In this document: positions 60,796 to 64,000 of the stretch, one piece after another | Layout: every line of letters starts with the position of its first letter | How positions within the stretch are numbered: the stretch's first letter is position 1 | From: Acutalibacter sp. 1XD8-33 | GTDB taxonomy: Bacteria > Bacillota > Clostridia > Oscillospirales > Acutalibacteraceae | Assembly: GCF_003612555.1 (NCBI RefSeq) | Contig: NZ_RAZF01000007.1 | Span: 99,104-163,103, forward strand | Length of the DNA: 64,000 nucleotides | Direction: 5' to 3' | Program-made: the position numbers and the translations under genes | The notes under the pieces: generated by a model | What the model was told of the DNA's origin: nothing | Database searches by the model: none | Seen by the model: only the letters and a program-made list of their open reading frames with translations

Positions 60796-62136
60796 TCAGC
60801 GGTCCACCAGCACCCCTGTCAGGTCGCCGTCCAGGCAGTCCTTGATCTCTACCTGCGCAAACTGCCCCAGCACAGGGCGTTTTCCTGTCTCCCCCAGGGT
60901 GAAGAAAATCCGGCCGTCTACATCCGGCGCGTCCATATAGGACCGACCGAACCAGCACTCTGCATAGCGGTCAAAGCCCTCCACCAGCACCTGGAGTCTT
61001 TGACCTATGTAATGTTGAGCCTTTTCCTCGGCAATGTCCATCTGCATCTCTCCGATGATTTCCGCCCGGCGCTCTTTTTCTTCCTCGTCTATCTGTCCAG
61101 GCAGATCCGCCGCCGGAGTGCCCTCCTCCTGAGAATAGGTAAAGCAGCCCAGCCGGTCAAAGCGGACCTCCTTCACGAATTCTGCCAGTTCCTCAAAGTC
61201 CTCTGTCCTCTCCCCAGGGAAACCAGCGATCAGGGTAGTGCGCAGGATCACCCCAGGCACCCTCGCCCGGATTTTCTCCAGCAGAGCGGTTAAAGAGGCC
61301 CGGCTTCCCCGACGGTTCATGTCTTGCAGCACCTTTTCCGAACAGTGCTGCAGGGGCAGGTCGATATAGGGCACCACCTTTTCCTCCTGGGCCATCACAT
61401 CCAAAAGCTCATCGGTAATGGCGTCCGGATAACAATAGAGCACCCGGATCCACTGAATTCCGTCAATCCTGCACAACCGCCGGAGCAGCTTTCCCAAAGA
61501 ATATTCTCCATAGAGGTCTATCCCATACCGGGTGGTATCCTGGGCAATAAGCACCAGCTCCTTGGCCCCATTCTCCGCCAGAGCCAGGGCTTCCCCCTCA
61601 ATGCTCTCCATAGTGCGGCTGCGGTAGCCTCCCCGGATAAAAGGGATAGCGCAGTAGGAACAGCGGTTGTCACAGCCCTCGGCAATTTTCAGATAGGCAA
61701 ACCAGCTGGGGGTGGTCAGCTCCCGTCCGCCGGAGAGGGGCAGCCTGTCCTTCTCCGGGAACGCTTCTACCGATCCGCGCTCCAGGATCTCCCGGATATA
61801 TTTGGCAGGATCCTCATTGGCTCCAATGCCCAGTACACCGTCCAGCTCTGGCAGCTCCTTGCGGATTTCTTCCTGATACCGCTCTGAAAGGCATCCCGTG
61901 GCCACCAGCTTTTTAATGCGGCCCTCTTTTTTTAGCAGGCCCAACTCTAAAATTTCATCGATGGACTCTTTCTTCGCGCTGGCAATAAATCCGCAGGTGT
62001 TTACAATGGCGACATCCGCCATTGCAACATCGTCCACCAACTCAAACCCAGCCGCTTTCAGCTTCGCCATCAGCAGTTCGCCGTCCACCTGGTTTTTGGC
62101 GCAGCCCAGACTAATCATTCCAACCCTTACCGGCAT
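60796..62136 (-). CDS. rimO: ribosomal protein S12 methylthiotransferase RimO
   Basis: RimO is a radical-SAM enzyme that methylthiolates Asp of S12. The 446-residue protein has the N-terminal MTTase domain with cysteines in ISLGCAKNQVDGE, NTCGFI and ATGCLSERY. The radical-SAM cluster motif is EGCDNRCSYCAIPFIRGGYR, and a C-terminal TRAM domain follows. The start at 62136 matches the family N-terminus. Confidence 0.95.
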   Translation of the reverse strand: MPVRVGMISLGCAKNQVDGELLMAKLKAAGFELVDDVAMADVAIVNTCGFIASAKKESIDEILELGLLKKEGRIKKLVATGCLSERYQEEIRKELPELDGVLGIGANEDPAKYIREILERGSVEAFPEKDRLPLSGGRELTTPSWFAYLKIAEGCDNRCSYCAIPFIRGGYRSRTMESIEGEALALAENGAKELVLIAQDTTRYGIDLYGEYSLGKLLRRLCRIDGIQWIRVLYCYPDAITDELLDVMAQEEKVVPYIDLPLQHCSEKVLQDMNRRGSRASLTALLEKIRARVPGVILRTTLIAGFPGERTEDFEELAEFVKEVRFDRLGCFTYSQEEGTPAADLPGQIDEEEKERRAEIIGEMQMDIAEEKAQHYIGQRLQVLVEGFDRYAECWFGRSYMDAPDVDGRIFFTLGETGKRPVLGQFAQVEIKDCLDGDLTGVLVDR

Positions 62137-62356
62137 ATGAAAAACCTCCCTCTAGTTTGGCGCGGTCAGCGCGCACCTTGCCAAAGAACTCTCCGTACCG
62201 TCTCCGGCCCATATTTCCTTGGCCCGGACACTTTTTCCACTCGTCTGGGGAACCCAGCGGGCATCTGCCGTTTCGCTTGGCCGCAGATCCGTGCCCCGCC
62301 GGTGGAGCCTCCCAGTACGGTTACCCTATGCGCCATAGACATCCAGCGGTTCCGGG

Positions 62357-62878
62357 TCAGGGGGCTTTCGCCAAAGCCCGCACGGCCGCAAAAAAATCAT
62401 CGCTATAGGCTCCAGCCAGGATCTCTCTGGTCCTGGCCTTTCGCTCCCATTCGTCTAAGGGAAACCATTTTGCGGCATCTACCTCGCCGGGTTGCAGGGC
62501 TAGCTCCTCTATGGCGAGATTCCGCTTCAGCCCATAGACGTCCATGAGAAAGCCGCCGCCCCCGGGCTCCGTCACGGTTCGCCGGCAGAGGAAGCAAAGA
62601 TCCTCCGGCGCGGCGGCAACGCCCGTCTCCTCCCGCAGTTCCCGCAGAGCCCCTTGCAGGCTTGTCTCCCCGGACAGCACGCCTCCGCCGGGGTTTTCCC
62701 ACACGCCCGGATAGACGCTTTTCTCCATGCTCCGCAGAGTGCACAGCACCTCGCCAGCTGAATTTACAATCACGATGGTCACCGCCAGATGGTAGTCTCC
62801 TGGGGCCATAGGATCCGCCCGGTTGTGGACGCGGCCCACCGGATTTCCTTCCCTGTCATAAACATCCCAAAGCTCCAT
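62357..62878 (-). CDS. NUDIX hydrolase
   Basis: This 173-residue protein has the complete Nudix box GGGVLSGETSLQGALRELRE followed by ETGV. The N-terminus (MELWDVYDREGNPVGRVHNR) resembles the isopentenyl-diphosphate isomerase/YfcD-like branch, but the substrate is unknown. It is a single gene. The 220 bp between it and rimO hold nothing I can support. Confidence 0.9.
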   Translation of the reverse strand: MELWDVYDREGNPVGRVHNRADPMAPGDYHLAVTIVIVNSAGEVLCTLRSMEKSVYPGVWENPGGGVLSGETSLQGALRELREETGVAAAPEDLCFLCRRTVTEPGGGGFLMDVYGLKRNLAIEELALQPGEVDAAKWFPLDEWERKARTREILAGAYSDDFFAAVRALAKAP

Positions 62879-62957
62879 ATGCAGTCCTTCCTATGATTAA
62901 AATTTCCGGACCTTTCAAAGCCGCAGACCGGGAAGCCGTTATTCCTGCCTCGCGCTT

Positions 62958-63860
62958 TTATGGCTTCCGGCTTTTCTCAACCGTAGAAGCCGTTTTGCCG
63001 GAGGGCGGCTTTCTTCCTTTCCGGCCCCGCCGATTCAGCAGAGCTTTCCAATCCGCGCCAACACCGCCGCGTTCCAACCACATGCTCACCTCGCCGCCCA
63101 GAAAGAGGATGTACATGCAGAAGAACAGCCAGAACATCAGGATCACCAAGGTGGCCAGACTGCCATAGATGGAAAAATTCGAGAAATTTTCCACAAAAAT
63201 GGAGAAGAAAAAGGAAAACAGCACCCAGCCCCCGGCTCCAAAGGCCGCCCCGGCCAGATTGTGCCGGAAGCGCACCTTTCGCCTAGGTACAAAGGTGTAC
63301 AGCAGCGTAAAGAAGAAAAACAACAACACAAAGCCTACCAGAGATTTAAACTTTATCAGAAGCGCGGCGGCCAGGGGCCAGCGGTCCAGCAGAAAATAGT
63401 AGATGGTGGAGCCGAACACCAGCAGCAGTGCCGCGGCGATGAGCACCACGGCCAGCATGATCACATAGACTACGGCCATGGCCCGCAGCATAATGTAGTT
63501 GCGGGGGGTTTCCACCTCGTAGATATGGTCCAGGCCCTTGATGATGGCCACCATGCCCATGGAGGAAGACCAGATAGACATAATGACGGCCACAGGCAGC
63601 ACACCGGAGGCCTCAATGGGGCTGGGGATGATCTCTCTGAGCGCGGTAGAAAAAGCGGCGGGAAGCAGCTCCAGAGCGGCCTCTATCATGGTAACTCCGG
63701 AGGAAAAGTGGATGCGCTGCATCAAAGTGAGCAGAAACGCCACAAAGGGCAGAAAGGAGGTGATGAGGAAGAAGGCCCCGTGGGCCGAGGCGGAGTCCAG
63801 CCGGTCCCGGTTGACCCGGTCCACAAACCAGAGGATATGCTTTTTCAGAAATTTCCACAT
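62958..63860 (-). CDS. YihY/BrkB-family membrane protein
   Basis: This 300-residue protein has about six membrane segments and family marks AHGAFFLITSFLPFVAFLLTL, YTFVPRRKVRFRHNLAGAAF and SLATLVILMFWLFFCMYILF, LGGEVS. The family was once called RNase BN but is a membrane protein of unknown role. The C-terminal tail is strongly basic (RRGRKGRKPPSGK). AGGAGG precedes the ATG. Confidence 0.9.
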   Translation of the reverse strand: MWKFLKKHILWFVDRVNRDRLDSASAHGAFFLITSFLPFVAFLLTLMQRIHFSSGVTMIEAALELLPAAFSTALREIIPSPIEASGVLPVAVIMSIWSSSMGMVAIIKGLDHIYEVETPRNYIMLRAMAVVYVIMLAVVLIAAALLLVFGSTIYYFLLDRWPLAAALLIKFKSLVGFVLLFFFFTLLYTFVPRRKVRFRHNLAGAAFGAGGWVLFSFFFSIFVENFSNFSIYGSLATLVILMFWLFFCMYILFLGGEVSMWLERGGVGADWKALLNRRGRKGRKPPSGKTASTVEKSRKP

Positions 63861-63874
63861 GGCGGGACCTCCTT

Positions 63875-64000
63875 TTTAAGACCTTGGGGCTTCGCCCCAA
63901 ACCCCACAAACTTTTTGAAAAAAGTTTGATCAAAAACTTTTACCCACTCCTCGCTTTGCTCGTCGTGAACATTTCATGTTGTTTGACGAGCTAACCGAAT
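63875..64000. repeat. composite dispersed intergenic repeat, copy 8 (cut by window end)
   Basis: The end of the window holds GACCTTGGGGCTTCGCCCCA, AAACTTTTTGAAAAAAGTTT, CAAAAACTTTTACCCACTCC and TTGACGAGCTAACCGAA, all modules of the other copies. Confidence 0.7.

Overview
The window is a GC-rich chromosome segment from a spore-forming Gram-positive anaerobe, most likely a gut Oscillospiraceae (Clostridial cluster IV). This is an inference from: two T-box leaders; a cwlJ-gerQ-like spore germination pair; AGGAGG-type ribosome sites; a Clostridia-type decayed transposon module (large serine recombinase, PemK toxin, sigma-like protein); many small XRE regulators; and housekeeping proteins that read as Clostridia.

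Layout. 1-4.6 kb: a tRNA-Leu(CAA), then a graveyard of mobile DNA (serine recombinase with at least five lesions, TnpW-like and PemK-like remnants, a sigma-region-4 remnant, an XRE/zinc-ribbon pseudogene, VOC and inositol-phosphatase fragments, a transposase fragment). 4.7-16.9 kb: a possible attenuator leader then rsgA; a T-box whose specifier reads as serine but which has no tRNA synthetase after it; an HTH-cupin-acyl-CoA ligase fusion; GNAT; lipoprotein; DUF308 protein; split TauE/SafE pair; a class B penicillin-binding protein; three small XRE regulators; and a second T-box (alanine) that leads through three small genes to alaS. 16.9-25.5 kb: alaS, a nuclease-like/HIT fused frame, nitrilase, unknown, GyrI-like, rpsO and pnp. 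26-36.5 kb: lipoprotein, uvrA, GNATs, deoxyribosyltransferase-like, nitroreductase, GrpB-like, uvrB and radC-like genes. 37-47 kb: membrane protein/XRE pair, LytTR-GHKL two-component pair, metallo-hydrolase, methyltransferase, pyrE-rsmE-HAD-SDR-vanZ run, phosphoglucomutase and a ribbon-helix-helix protein. 47.8-56 kb: a tightly controlled small peptide gene, YczE, DegV, flavin reductase and xylB, facing a glycerol-3-phosphate-dehydrogenase-like cluster (glpA-like, FAD oxidoreductase, DUF1667, HAD). 56.6-64 kb: trxA-trxB, gerQ-like-cwlJ, two exported or orphan proteins, pgsA, rimO, NUDIX, YihY.

Two kinds of dispersed repeat run through the window. One is a composite intergenic repeat (about eight places) built of short palindromes whose arms change in step. 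The other is a 105-145 bp element with TATAGT(T/A)AAC ends; it occurs four times, and in two copies its end supplies the stop codon of the neighbouring gene (DUF308 protein, uvrB). A different 161-bp element at 49.7 kb sits between CTAG repeats exactly at an operon junction.

The most unusual observations are these element-stop-codon junctions, the orphan serine T-box before an HTH-cupin-ligase fusion, the nuclease-HIT fused frame, a perfect palindrome over the -10 box of a 46-residue peptide gene, and an in-frame amber codon in a zinc-ribbon membrane protein. I found no CRISPR array, rRNA or intact prophage.
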